Position numbers and translations under genes: made by a program. Positions 45,889 through 55,814 of a stretch of DNA of 64,000 nucleotides are shown one piece after another (position 1 is the first letter of the stretch; every line of letters begins with the position of its first letter). This DNA is from Phycisphaerales bacterium. Its GTDB lineage: Bacteria; Planctomycetota; Phycisphaerae; Phycisphaerales; UBA1924. The stretch is from positions 27,900-91,899 of the forward strand of contig JACVCS010000002.1 in NCBI GenBank assembly GCA_016741915.1, in the 5' to 3' direction. The notes under the pieces were generated by a model. That model was not told the DNA's origin, did no database searches, and worked only from the letters and a program-made list of their open reading frames with translations.

Positions 45889-46890
45889 ATGCTCAAAGTC
45901 CTCCACGTCGGCCTCGGTCCCCTCGGTCAGCGCATCGTCAAAGACCTCTACGACCGCAAGGTCGGCAAGGTCGTCGAAGCCGTGGACATCAACCCCGACC
46001 TGACCGGCAAGCCCCTCTCCAAGGCCGTCGCGGGCGTGAAGTCCTCCACCAAGATCAAGTCGTCGCTCAACGACATCAGCAACTGGGGCGGGTTCGATGT
46101 CGCCATCGTCACCACCGCCAGCGACCTGCGCAACTGCGCCGACACCTTCCGCACCATCCTCAAGGCTGGCGTGCCGATCGTCAGCACCTGCGAAGAGCTC
46201 GTCTGGCCCTGGCTGCGTCACAAGAAGCTGGCGAACGAACTCGACACGATCGCGCAGCGTTCGCAGTCGATGCTGCTGGGCACGGGCGTGAACCCCGGCT
46301 TCCTCATGGACGCCGCCGCCGTCTTCGCCACCACGCCCTGCAAGTCCGTCGATTCGATGGAGATCCACCGCATCCAGGACGCCACCACCCGCCGAATCCC
46401 CTTCCAGAAGAAAATCGGCGCCACGCTTGACGACGCCGCCTTCAAGGCCGGTATCAAGGCCGGCTGGCTCCGTCACGTCGGTCTGGGCGAGTCCCTCTTC
46501 TTTGTCGCCAACGCCATGGGCTGGAAGATCGACTCCTGGTCCGAAACCATCGAGCCCGTCAAGGCCACCAAGACCATGTCCTGCGGCCTCGGCCCGATCA
46601 AAAAAGGCAACGCCTGCGGCGTGCGCCAAGTCGCCATCGGCAAGTCCAAGGGCAAGACCGTTCTGAAGTTCGTCTTCCAGGCCGCCATCGGTCAGAAAGA
46701 CCCCGCACCGGGCGACCGCGTCATCGTCACGGGCGAGCCGAAGATCAGCATGGCCTTCGAGGGCGGCGTCCACGGCGATATCGCCACCAGCTCCATCACC
46801 ATCAACTCCATCAAGCCCCTCCTCTCCGCCAAGCCCGGGCTCCACACCATGGCCACCATCCCCCTCGTGCACTTCACCCGCGGCAAGTAA
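45889..46890 (+). CDS. DapB-like NAD(P)-dependent dehydrogenase
   Basis: A 333-residue oxidoreductase. The N-terminal Rossmann domain starts VLHVGLGPLGQRIVKDLYDR and continues with AVDINPDLTGKPLSKAVAGV and DVAIVTTASDL, like dihydrodipicolinate reductase and 2,4-diaminopentanoate dehydrogenase. GVPIVSTCEELVWPWL precedes the substrate domain, where GTGVNPGFLMDAAAVF matches the G-x-N-P-G motif of the diaminopentanoate/amine dehydrogenase group. The DapB catalytic HH motif is not seen, so a lysine-pathway role is unlikely. It reduces or deaminates an unknown amine or amino acid. Flanked by the UUCA-loop terminators on both sides, so it is transcribed alone. Confidence 0.75.
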   Translation: MLKVLHVGLGPLGQRIVKDLYDRKVGKVVEAVDINPDLTGKPLSKAVAGVKSSTKIKSSLNDISNWGGFDVAIVTTASDLRNCADTFRTILKAGVPIVSTCEELVWPWLRHKKLANELDTIAQRSQSMLLGTGVNPGFLMDAAAVFATTPCKSVDSMEIHRIQDATTRRIPFQKKIGATLDDAAFKAGIKAGWLRHVGLGESLFFVANAMGWKIDSWSETIEPVKATKTMSCGLGPIKKGNACGVRQVAIGKSKGKTVLKFVFQAAIGQKDPAPGDRVIVTGEPKISMAFEGGVHGDIATSSITINSIKPLLSAKPGLHTMATIPLVHFTRGK

Positions 46891-46905
46891 ACGAACCCCT
46901 CAGAG

Positions 46906-46938
46906 CCCACCGCTTCAGCGGTGGGTTCTTTTTTTCTT
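46906..46938 (+). terminator. Rho-independent terminator after the DapB-like gene
   Basis: Stem CCCACCGC / GCGGTGGG, loop TTCA, then TTCTTTTTTT; preceded by CAGAG as in the terminators at 33768 and 45779. Confidence 0.9.
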
Positions 46939-46965
46939 TCCTCCTCTCCTCAGCAAACCAAAACC

Positions 46966-47760
46966 ATGCCCCAACCACCGCTCGTACCCCACCGCGCACT
47001 CGTCTGCGGCTCCACCGGCGGCATCGGTCTCGCCTGCGCCCAAGCCCTCGCTCAACAAGGCGCACGCATCACCCTCCTCGGCCGCGACGCAACCAAGCTC
47101 CGCACCGCCCTCGCTTCGCTCGCCCCCGCGATCGACCAGCCGCACGACACCGTGCACGCCGACCTTGCTCAGCCGAACGCCGTGCAAGACGCCGTGCGCA
47201 ACCACCTCCGCTCGCAGCCAGGCGACTACACCATCGTCATCAACAACACCGGCGGCCCACCCCCGGGCCCGGCCTTTGAAGCCACCGCCGACGCGCTCCT
47301 TGCCGCGGTCAACAGCCAACTCATCGCCGCCCATCTGCTGGCGCAGCTCCTCGTGCCCGGCATGAAGGCCGCGAACTACGGGCGCATCGTCAACATCACC
47401 AGCACCAGCGTGAAACAGCCCATCCCCAACCTGGGCGTCAGCAACATCGTCCGCCCCGCCGTCGCCGCGTGGGCCAAGTGCCTCGCCACCGAGCTCGGCC
47501 CCTTCGGCATCACCGCCAACAACATCCTCCCGGGCTATACCGCCACCGACCGCCTCGCCAGCATCGTGAAAAACCGCGCAGGCAAAGCCAACCAAAGCGA
47601 GGACCAGATCCGCGCCGAGATCATCGCCGCCACACCCGCGGGGCGCTTCGGCGAACCCTCCGAGATCGCAGCCGCGGTCGCCTTCCTCTGCTCACCCGCC
47701 GCCGGGTACATCAACGGCATCAACCTCCCCATCGACGGCGGCCGCCTCGGTACGCTCTGA
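46966..47760 (+). CDS. SDR-family protein lacking the catalytic tyrosine
   Basis: A 264-residue Rossmann-fold protein. The coenzyme motif is CGSTGGIGLACAQALAQQG, and the NNTGGPPPG segment replaces the usual NNAG. The region that normally holds Y-x-x-x-K reads SVKQPIPNLGVSNIVRPAVA, so the tyrosine is missing. The P-N-L-x-x-S-N-x-x-R pattern is that of a 3-oxoacyl-reductase-like SDR subgroup known to lack Tyr. The C-terminus has the NNILPGYTATDRL segment and IDGGRLGTL. Coenzyme binding is likely; reductase activity is uncertain. ATG at 46966 follows a terminator and a pyrimidine-rich leader. Confidence 0.82.
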   Translation: MPQPPLVPHRALVCGSTGGIGLACAQALAQQGARITLLGRDATKLRTALASLAPAIDQPHDTVHADLAQPNAVQDAVRNHLRSQPGDYTIVINNTGGPPPGPAFEATADALLAAVNSQLIAAHLLAQLLVPGMKAANYGRIVNITSTSVKQPIPNLGVSNIVRPAVAAWAKCLATELGPFGITANNILPGYTATDRLASIVKNRAGKANQSEDQIRAEIIAATPAGRFGEPSEIAAAVAFLCSPAAGYINGINLPIDGGRLGTL

Positions 47761-47793
47761 CCGCTCCTTCACCTCTCATCCAACTTCACCCAC

Positions 47794-48615
47794 TCAATCT
47801 CTGCCGCGGGTCATCTGCCCCATGATCCGCGTCAAAACCATCACCCGCGCAAACCGCGGCAGCGTCGAAAGCGACCACCCCAGCAGCTTCGAGACCGCTC
47901 CGGGTCGAACCGTCCCCCGCCGACTCCGCAGCGCCCGCAGCGTCGCACCCGCCACCGCCCCGGGCCCCTGCGACAGCCCCATCACCATCCCCGCACGCGC
48001 CGCAAACCCGCTGCGTATCGGCCCCGGCGCGCACGCAATCACGTCCACCCCGTCCTCCGCAAGCTCAACCCGCAATCCCTCGGCCAAACTCTGCACATAC
48101 GCCTTCGTCGCCGCATAGTTCGCCGCCCGCGGCACGCCCTGAAACCCCACCAGCGAACTCAACAGCACAATCGCCCCGCGCCGCCGCAGCGACATCTCCC
48201 CGCCCACGTGCCACACCAGCTCCGCCACCGATCGGCAGTTCACGTCCACCATCTCCAGCTCGCTCTTCAGGTCGCCTTTCACAAACCGCCCCGACGTGCC
48301 GAACCCCGCCGCACACACCAAGACGCCCACACCCATCCCCCGCACCCGCCCCGCAAGCTCACTCCCCGCGCCCGCAGATGACAGATCGATCACCTCGATC
48401 TGCGTCCGCGCACCGAACCGACTTGAAAGCTCGGACGCGAGCTGCTCAAGCTCACCCCGCCGCCGAGCGCACAGCACGATCGAAAACCCCTTCTCCGCGA
48501 GGCGAACCGCAAACTCGCGGCCGATCCCGCTACTCGCACCGGTCACCAGCGCCCAGGGCCCGTACCGACGAAGGAGTTCATCGGGTTGCTGCATTGAGGT
48601 GTTACCTAGCGTCAT
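47794..48615 (-). CDS. Classical short-chain dehydrogenase/reductase
   Basis: A 273-residue SDR of the DltE/YqjQ-like branch. The coenzyme motif is ALVTGASSGIGREFAVRLAE, ARRRGELEQLA gives NADP preference, the VCAAGFGTSGRFV strand replaces NNAG, LLSSLVGFQGVPRAANYAAT carries Ser and Tyr, and the Lys follows (YAATK). The C-terminal ~60 residues include a hydrophobic and basic segment (SKLLGWSLSTLPRFARVMVL) that may be membrane-associated. ATG at 48615 is used; ATG at 48594 is an equal choice. It converges on the preceding SDR and diverges from the lipoprotein-HxlR operon, facing the palindrome at 48747. The substrate is unknown, probably lipid-like. Confidence 0.87.
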   Translation of the reverse strand: MTLGNTSMQQPDELLRRYGPWALVTGASSGIGREFAVRLAEKGFSIVLCARRRGELEQLASELSSRFGARTQIEVIDLSSAGAGSELAGRVRGMGVGVLVCAAGFGTSGRFVKGDLKSELEMVDVNCRSVAELVWHVGGEMSLRRRGAIVLLSSLVGFQGVPRAANYAATKAYVQSLAEGLRVELAEDGVDVIACAPGPIRSGFAARAGMVMGLSQGPGAVAGATLRALRSRRGTVRPGAVSKLLGWSLSTLPRFARVMVLTRIMGQMTRGRD

Positions 48616-48746
48616 AGCTCTTGCTCGCTGATCGATACCCCGTCAACACCAAGCCCGTTATGCCGCGACCGAAGCCGTTCGTCCGCGACCCGCCCGTCCA
48701 CGCACGCACCGACATGCGACCAGACCAGCAAGGCCCGGAGTGTATC

Positions 48747-48763
48747 ACTTGCACTTTGCAAGT
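48747..48763. promoter_or_regulatory. Palindromic operator candidate ACTTGCACTTTGCAAGT
   Basis: A perfect 7-bp inverted repeat with a 3-bp centre in the divergent region between the SDR gene and the lipoprotein-HxlR operon. Size and symmetry fit a winged-helix HxlR dimer site, so autoregulation by the linked HxlR protein is the likely role (inference). Confidence 0.6.
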
Positions 48764-48835
48764 AAAGCGGCTACCCTTCCTGACCACCCACTTCAAGCCC
48801 CTGAAGCCCGCAAGCCCAACCATCCGACGCCACCC

Positions 48836-49480
48836 ATGTACACGAACCACACCAATAACACCACGCCCACGCCGAATACCCCCGCCACATCCCCCGCTTC
48901 TCCCACCCGCGCACCGCGCCAGAAAAGAAAACTCCTCTGGGGCTTCATCCCCGCCGCCGGCGTATTGGCGGTGCTCGCCTCGTGCGCCGAAGTCGCAACG
49001 CCCTTCCGCGGGCCGGGGTACGACGCTTCCAGCCGCACGCTCCTCCCCATCGAATCCGTCGAGGCCAACGGCCAGCCCACCTACATCCTCGCCCTGACCA
49101 ACGCCACGCTCGACCGCTCACGCCGCGGCATCTTCGACGCCTACACCCGCAAGCTCGAAAAGGCCCTGCCCGATACGCCGGGGCTCGTGGGCTTCTCCAT
49201 CCGCGCCCGTCTGCTTGGCTCCGAGGTCTGGACGATGACCCTGTGGACCAGCGACGAAGCCGCCGACGATTTCGTCGGCTCACCCCTGCACCGCAAAGCC
49301 ATCAAGGAGGCCATGCCCGCGGTGCTCACCTCCCGTTTCTACCGCGGGCCGTGGACCTCGACCAAGCCCCCCACCTGGGCCGAGGCCAAGGCCCTGCTCG
49401 AATCCGCACCCGTCAACAACTATCGCTCCGACTCCCCCGCCTCAGAATCACCCACCACGCCCACCGAAGCCCACCGATGA
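48836..49480 (+). CDS. Lipoprotein with an antibiotic-biosynthesis-monooxygenase-like domain
   Basis: A 214-residue exported protein. The N-terminal 30 residues are Asn/Thr/Pro-rich, then a basic stretch (RAPRQKRK) leads into a hydrophobic core ending in the lipobox LASC. Residues 95-175 (ILALTNATLDRS, AYTRKLEKALPDTPGLVGFS, TMTLWTSDEAADDFVGSPLH) have the beta-alpha-beta pattern of dimeric ferredoxin-like ABM/DUF3291 domains. A monooxygenase or small-molecule-binding role is possible but no residue proves it. Its stop overlaps the HxlR start by four bases (ATGA), so the two are coupled and probably controlled together from the palindrome 73 bp upstream. Confidence 0.72.
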   Translation: MYTNHTNNTTPTPNTPATSPASPTRAPRQKRKLLWGFIPAAGVLAVLASCAEVATPFRGPGYDASSRTLLPIESVEANGQPTYILALTNATLDRSRRGIFDAYTRKLEKALPDTPGLVGFSIRARLLGSEVWTMTLWTSDEAADDFVGSPLHRKAIKEAMPAVLTSRFYRGPWTSTKPPTWAEAKALLESAPVNNYRSDSPASESPTTPTEAHR

Positions 49481-49935
49481 AACGCGCATCACGCAAAGCC
49501 GTTCACCCGCCGCGGCGTTCACCCTGCCCGATCTCCTGCTCGCTCGACCTCCTGGGCGACAAGTGGACGCTGCTGATCATCCGCGATCTGTTCCTCGGTC
49601 GCTCGCGCTTCCGCGACTTCGCATCGTCACCCGAGTCCATCGCCAGCAACATCCTAACCGACCGCCTCAAGCGCCTGCTCGACGCGCAGGTCATCCGCGC
49701 CGACGACGCCCCCGACCGCCAAGCCGCGTGCGCCTACACCCTCACGCCCAAGGGCCTCGCCCTCCGTCCGGTGCTCGAGGCCATGCTCCTCTGGGGCACG
49801 CAACACATCCCCGGCTCACAAGCCCTCCTGCAGCCAGCCAACCCGACCTCTCCTCCAACCCCCACCACCCGCATACGCACGCAACAAAAACAACGCCGCC
49901 CCAGTTCATCACCGGGGCGGCGTCTTCATTCCTAA
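49477..49935 (+). CDS. HxlR-family winged-helix transcriptional regulator
   Basis: A 152-residue DNA-binding protein. Family motifs are CPISCSLDLLGDKWTLLIIR (with the redox-type cysteine near the N-terminus), DLFLGRSRFRDFASSPESIA, SNILTDRLKRLLDAQVI and YTLTPKGLALRPVLEAML. The natural domain ends near residue 110. The last 40 residues are a Pro/Thr/Arg-rich tail whose DNA is also the terminator hairpin of the convergent rplI gene. HxlR proteins usually sense electrophiles or redox signals and control the adjacent gene, here the lipoprotein. Start ATG overlaps the preceding stop. Confidence 0.9.
   Translation: MKRASRKAVHPPRRSPCPISCSLDLLGDKWTLLIIRDLFLGRSRFRDFASSPESIASNILTDRLKRLLDAQVIRADDAPDRQAACAYTLTPKGLALRPVLEAMLLWGTQHIPGSQALLQPANPTSPPTPTTRIRTQQKQRRPSSSPGRRLHS
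49880..49922 (-). terminator. Rho-independent terminator of rplI, inside the HxlR 3' coding region
   Basis: Stem CGCCGCCCC / GGGGCGGCG; on the minus strand it is followed by TTGTTTTTGTTG. It lies about 50 bp past the rplI stop and overlaps the last codons of the convergent hxlR gene. Confidence 0.85.
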
Positions 49936-49971
49936 CCGAGCCGGGCCTCATCGCCCAAGCCTCGGATCACT

Positions 49972-50706
49972 TCACTTCTTGCTGCTCTTCTTCTCGCCCT
50001 TCTCAGCCTTCGCCGCGGGCTTCTCAGCAGCCTTCTCCCCGCCCTTGTCCGCACGCGGAGCCCACGTGCCGGGCTTCGACTCGGCCTGAGCCGGAGCCGC
50101 ACCCTCGCCCTTCTTCTCACCCTTCGCGCTGCGGTCCTTCGTCCGCTTCTCGCTCGGGATCGCGGCCTCAGCACCCTCGCCACCAGCCGCCGCCGCCTCG
50201 CCCTCGGGCGCCGCGCTCAGCTCGCTGCTCTTCTTCAGATCCAGCGGGCGGTCGCTCTGCACATCGAGCTTCACCGTCGCGTCCAGATCGCTATCCAGCT
50301 TCACGTGCACGTCGTAGTGATCCACACGCTTGATCGTCTGACCCAAACGAACCTCGCGGTCCTTGATCCCCGCAAACCCCGCCGCACCCAGCGCCGTAGC
50401 AATATCGTGCTGCGTGACGGCCGCGTACAAAATCCCCATGTCGTTGCACGACCGAACCATCGTCAACGCAAAGCCCTGGAGCTTCTTGATCAGCTCCTCA
50501 CGCGAACGCCGCAGCTCGGCCAACTGCTTCTGAGCCTCCGCCCGCTTCCCCGCCAGGCTCTTGATCATCTCGTCCGAAGGCTGCGTCGCATACCCACGCG
50601 GCAACAGATAGTTCCGCGCAAACCCCTTCCGCACCTTCACCACATCACCGACAATGCCGGTGCCTTCAACGTTCTCAGTCAGAAGCAACTCAAGATTCTT
50701 CGCCAT
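49972..50706 (-). CDS. rplI: Large ribosomal subunit protein bL9 with long charged tail
   Basis: A 244-residue protein. Residues 1-50 are the rRNA-binding N-domain (ELLLTENVEGTGIVGDVVKV, then RKGFARNYLLPRGYA). A connecting helix spans about 50-80 and the C-domain runs to about 155 (LYAAVTQHDIATAL, HYDVHVKLDSDLDATVKLDV). The last 90 residues are a low-complexity Ala/Glu/Lys/Gly tail ending EKGEKKSSKK. Typical bL9 is about 150 residues, so the tail is an added, probably disordered extension. The usual partners rpsF and rpsR are not adjacent. ssb lies 1.5 kb upstream on the same strand, with an opposite-strand gene between. Confidence 0.94.
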   Translation of the reverse strand: MAKNLELLLTENVEGTGIVGDVVKVRKGFARNYLLPRGYATQPSDEMIKSLAGKRAEAQKQLAELRRSREELIKKLQGFALTMVRSCNDMGILYAAVTQHDIATALGAAGFAGIKDREVRLGQTIKRVDHYDVHVKLDSDLDATVKLDVQSDRPLDLKKSSELSAAPEGEAAAAGGEGAEAAIPSEKRTKDRSAKGEKKGEGAAPAQAESKPGTWAPRADKGGEKAAEKPAAKAEKGEKKSSKK

Positions 50707-50920
50707 AACGATGCTGTCCTTTCAGACCCCGCAAACCGCGGGTCCAAGAGTTAGGAGCCGGGCACTTCGCACAGCGACGCAGCCATGCCGTACCAAGCCC
50801 CAACGGTTTTGAGGTCGAGATTCTAGGCGTACTCTGCTTTTCGTTCCATCCGCCCCATTCCGGCCGATTCACTGAACCTCGCCGATCCCCGCGCACTGCA
50901 TTCGAGATCCAGGAGCGAAC

Positions 50921-52159
50921 ATGTTCTATTCCTCGAACGCCCGTCCGACCGTCCAAGCCCCCATCACGCTGTTGGCTTGCATGCTCGTTTTCTTCGCCAC
51001 CACCGTCGCCCGCGCCACCGATCGGTTCTACCCAGATTTCAGCGTCAAATCCCCGGACAACGCTCTTAAACTCGAAGCAAAGTCACCCGACAACGCCAAC
51101 ACCGGCACCTCCCCGGGCCTCCGCCGGGCGTTCCAATCCAACTTCACCATCCGCGTAACCGACGCCAAATCCGGTCGCGAGCTCTGGGTTCGCAAGCAAG
51201 AGTCGAACGAGGCCTCACCCACGAAAGCCTGGCTCCGCAACGACGCCCGCGCCGTCATCCTCGACGGCTGGTACCGCCTCACCGTCGTCGACGCGGCCGG
51301 CAAGACCCTCGGCATCGTTCCCATTCTCGACCAAATCCCCGAGAATGAAAAAAACCTCCATGTCAGCAACACCACAGCGGGTCCGTTCTGGGAATGGGGG
51401 CCAAGTTCCTTCATCGACGTGAACGGCCGCTCGTACTTCACCAACCTCACCGGCTGGGGTCGACGAATCACCGTTGATCTCAGCACAGGTCAGCCTGTTC
51501 CTGACGGTGCCGAACTCCAGAGTGTCATCACCGCCGCACGCGTGCAGGAAACTGCCCAGGCGATGAAAACACTCCGAAAGTTCGACCCCAAAAAAATCGA
51601 CGTCGACGACACGAACTACGAGTTCCACCGAGAACTCTCCGAAGCGATGCTCATCGTGGCACGCGAGCAAGTCAAAGAGGCCGTTCCGCTCCTACGTGAG
51701 ATCGAGAAGAGCGACCGCATTCTCAACTCCCGTTCAGGCGGCCCCCGTTCCGCTCCATCGAATGAAATCAGCCCGTGGGCGAGTTCGGAATATACGCTCC
51801 GCCTGAACGCACAGACCGCCCTTCGACGCATGGGCTTCCAGCCCGCCGCCCTGCCAGCTACACAACTCCACTTCACCGACGGCCGCCCCGTCCCCGCCTC
51901 ACCACCGCCCACCAATCGCGCCGCCCGCGTCGCGCTCATTCAGAAAATGGCCTCGCCCAACGAGGTCTACAACGCTGTCGGTGCTCCCGATTGTGTCTCA
52001 TTCGCCACAGGGAACGTCACCTGGGAGTACGACATCGATACGGAGAAGCCATACACGCTCCGCGTCCAGTGGAAGGGGATCGAACTGCCACTCGTCCAGA
52101 GCATCGAAAAAATAGCCCCGCCGGCTTGGAAAACCGACGGCCCCCGATCTCGCTGGTGA
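50921..52159 (+). CDS. Hypothetical secreted protein
   Basis: A 412-residue exported protein with signal peptide (ITLLACMLVFFATTVARATD, cleavage near residue 33). The mature part has two regions: residues 35-210, beta-rich with repeated Trp/Tyr strands (SGRELWVRKQE, ILDGWYRLTVVDAAGKTLGI), and residues 215-300, helical, followed by a Pro-rich linker and a small C-terminal beta segment (VTWEYDIDTEKPYTLRVQWK). I recognise no family. It lies on the plus strand between ssb and rplI, both minus, so it splits what is often one operon; codon use is slightly less G/C-biased than its neighbours. Confidence 0.65.
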   Translation: MFYSSNARPTVQAPITLLACMLVFFATTVARATDRFYPDFSVKSPDNALKLEAKSPDNANTGTSPGLRRAFQSNFTIRVTDAKSGRELWVRKQESNEASPTKAWLRNDARAVILDGWYRLTVVDAAGKTLGIVPILDQIPENEKNLHVSNTTAGPFWEWGPSSFIDVNGRSYFTNLTGWGRRITVDLSTGQPVPDGAELQSVITAARVQETAQAMKTLRKFDPKKIDVDDTNYEFHRELSEAMLIVAREQVKEAVPLLREIEKSDRILNSRSGGPRSAPSNEISPWASSEYTLRLNAQTALRRMGFQPAALPATQLHFTDGRPVPASPPPTNRAARVALIQKMASPNEVYNAVGAPDCVSFATGNVTWEYDIDTEKPYTLRVQWKGIELPLVQSIEKIAPPAWKTDGPRSRW

Positions 52160-52260
52160 GCGCACGTACACAGAAACACACGCCCCTCAGGTCGTTTATC
52201 GCAAACGAACTTCCACGCCCCCAAACGAACCTTCAGATCGGTTCCTCAACGTCGTGAGAC

Positions 52261-52788
52261 TCAGAACGGAATGTCCTCTTCCGCAATCTCCTGAGGCTGC
52301 GGCGCCGACCCAGCGTTCGTCGGCCGCGTCACGACCCGCGCCCCGCCGCTCGGCCGACCCCCACCCCCACCGCCGCCACCGCCCTGGTCCATCTCGTCGT
52401 ACCCGCCCGAGGCTTCCACATCGCCGCCCCGGCCGCCACCGCCGCCGCCCGGCTTCGAATCGATGAACTGGAACGTGTCGATCACCACCTTCAGCTTGCT
52501 GCGGTTCTCACCGCTGGTCTTGTCCTGCCACTGATCCAGCCGCAACTGCCCCTCGATGAAAATCGGGCGGCCTTTGGTCAGGAACTTCCCGATCGCCTCG
52601 GCCGTCTTCCCGAACGCGTCGCAATCCACGAACAGCACGTCTTCCTTCATCTGCCCGTCCGCCGTGCGGTACTTGCGGTTCACCGCGAGCCCGATCTTGG
52701 CAATCGCCATGTTGGACGCCGTGTAGCGCACCTCCGGGTCGCGCGTCAGGTTGCCCATCAGAATCACCTTGTTGAAGCTCCCGGCCAT
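52261..52788 (-). CDS. ssb: Single-stranded DNA-binding protein
   Basis: A 175-residue SSB. The OB-fold covers residues 1-110 (FNKVILMGNLTRDPEVRYTA, DVLFVDCDAFGKTAEAIGKF, LTKGRPIFIEGQLRLDQWQD). A glycine-rich disordered linker with two poly-Gly runs follows, then the acidic tip EEDIPF that recruits repair and replication enzymes. It functions as a tetramer on ssDNA. ATG at 52788 is chosen for AAAGGA upstream, dropping five extra residues. The 3' end converges on the hypothetical secreted gene. All family features are present. Confidence 0.95.
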   Translation of the reverse strand: MAGSFNKVILMGNLTRDPEVRYTASNMAIAKIGLAVNRKYRTADGQMKEDVLFVDCDAFGKTAEAIGKFLTKGRPIFIEGQLRLDQWQDKTSGENRSKLKVVIDTFQFIDSKPGGGGGGRGGDVEASGGYDEMDQGGGGGGGGGRPSGGARVVTRPTNAGSAPQPQEIAEEDIPF

Positions 52789-53012
52789 ACTCGATCCTTT
52801 CAAAAACGTGTCGCTGAACGTCGCCGCCGATCACACGTTACGCGGCGAACCGAACCGCACACCTCGCAAGCACCCACTCGGGCCACGCTCAGTATTCGGT
52901 CCTCGTTCGGTAGTCTATCACCCCCGAGCCCAAGCCGCAAGCCCTCACCCAAAACCCCACAAACCGACGCAGAACCGACAACCCATCCACGCCCCGACGC
53001 CAGTTCACCCAG

Positions 53013-53092
53013 CCACAAAGCCACTTTGCCACTTTGCCACTCAGCCACTGAGCCACTTCGCCACTTCGCCACTTCGCCACTCAGCCACTTCG
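53013..53092 (+). repeat. Octamer-repeat array CCACTNNG, ten units
   Basis: Nine tandem units of period 8: CCACTTTG twice, CCACTCAG, CCACTGAG, CCACTTCG three times, CCACTCAG, CCACTTCG, preceded by a CCACAAAG variant. The variable positions 6-7 change between units while CCACT and the final G are constant. It sits in the 407-bp gap between ssb and glnN and is the same repeat as the inverted pair at 3324-3437. No gene is seen in the rest of this gap. Confidence 0.9.
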
Positions 53093-53107
53093 CCCCCGAC
53101 ACACAAA

Positions 53108-53138
53108 AGCAAAAAACCCCGCCGAAGGCCAGCGGGGT
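53108..53138 (-). terminator. Rho-independent terminator of glnN
   Basis: On the minus strand the stem is ACCCCGC / GCGGGGT with a nine-base loop, followed by TTTTTTGCTTTTG. It lies about 60 bp past the glnN stop. Confidence 0.88.
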
Positions 53139-53195
53139 CAAAGCACTCAAAAACCACCCGGAAAGATCCTGCTCAGCACTCCCACCCCCCGGCAC

Positions 53196-55388
<2,193 letters not shown>

Positions 55389-55814
55389 GGTTGCCTCCAG
55401 CGAGCCAAAAACAAAAACACACACGCCGCGATTCCAGGGCACACGCCCGAAACCGACGGCTGGACTGACCGAGCATGAACTTGAAATCCCGGTCCCCCGA
55501 TCGTTGCACCCAAACCCACCGCGTCAAGCACCAGACGTCCGCACCACCATGCATTGTGGATAACTCCGACCGTTCACGACCCATTTCTTCTCCCTTGCCC
55601 CCAGCCCCCCACTCACGCTCGCCCAGATTGGCCCACCGCTGCGCGCAATCTGCTGCCCATCAGCACATTCGTCGCAAAACCCGCGTGCCGCCCGCAAAGC
55701 CTGAAGTAGACTCCCCACGCAGTGCCGGGCCAACGGGGGACCCGCTCAGCGTTCACAACCGGTGCCGGCCATCGCCCACGCGTACACGCCGGCCCACATT
55801 TTCAGGGGGGTTCC
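55389..55814. other. Divergent intergenic region, glnN / secreted-protein operon
   Basis: 426 bp without a gene. It holds the promoters of glnN (minus) and of the two-gene helical-protein operon (plus). The only motif I can name is the DnaA-box nonamer at 55555-55563. Confidence 0.5.
55555..55563 (-). promoter_or_regulatory. DnaA-box-like nonamer TTATCCACA
   Basis: An exact strong DnaA-box match on the minus strand, 167 bp upstream of the glnN start. It is the second exact copy in the window; both lie between genes. Confidence 0.35.

Noticed and set aside
53013..53092. CRISPR array
   Set aside because: Units are 8 bp with no spacers, and no cas gene is nearby.
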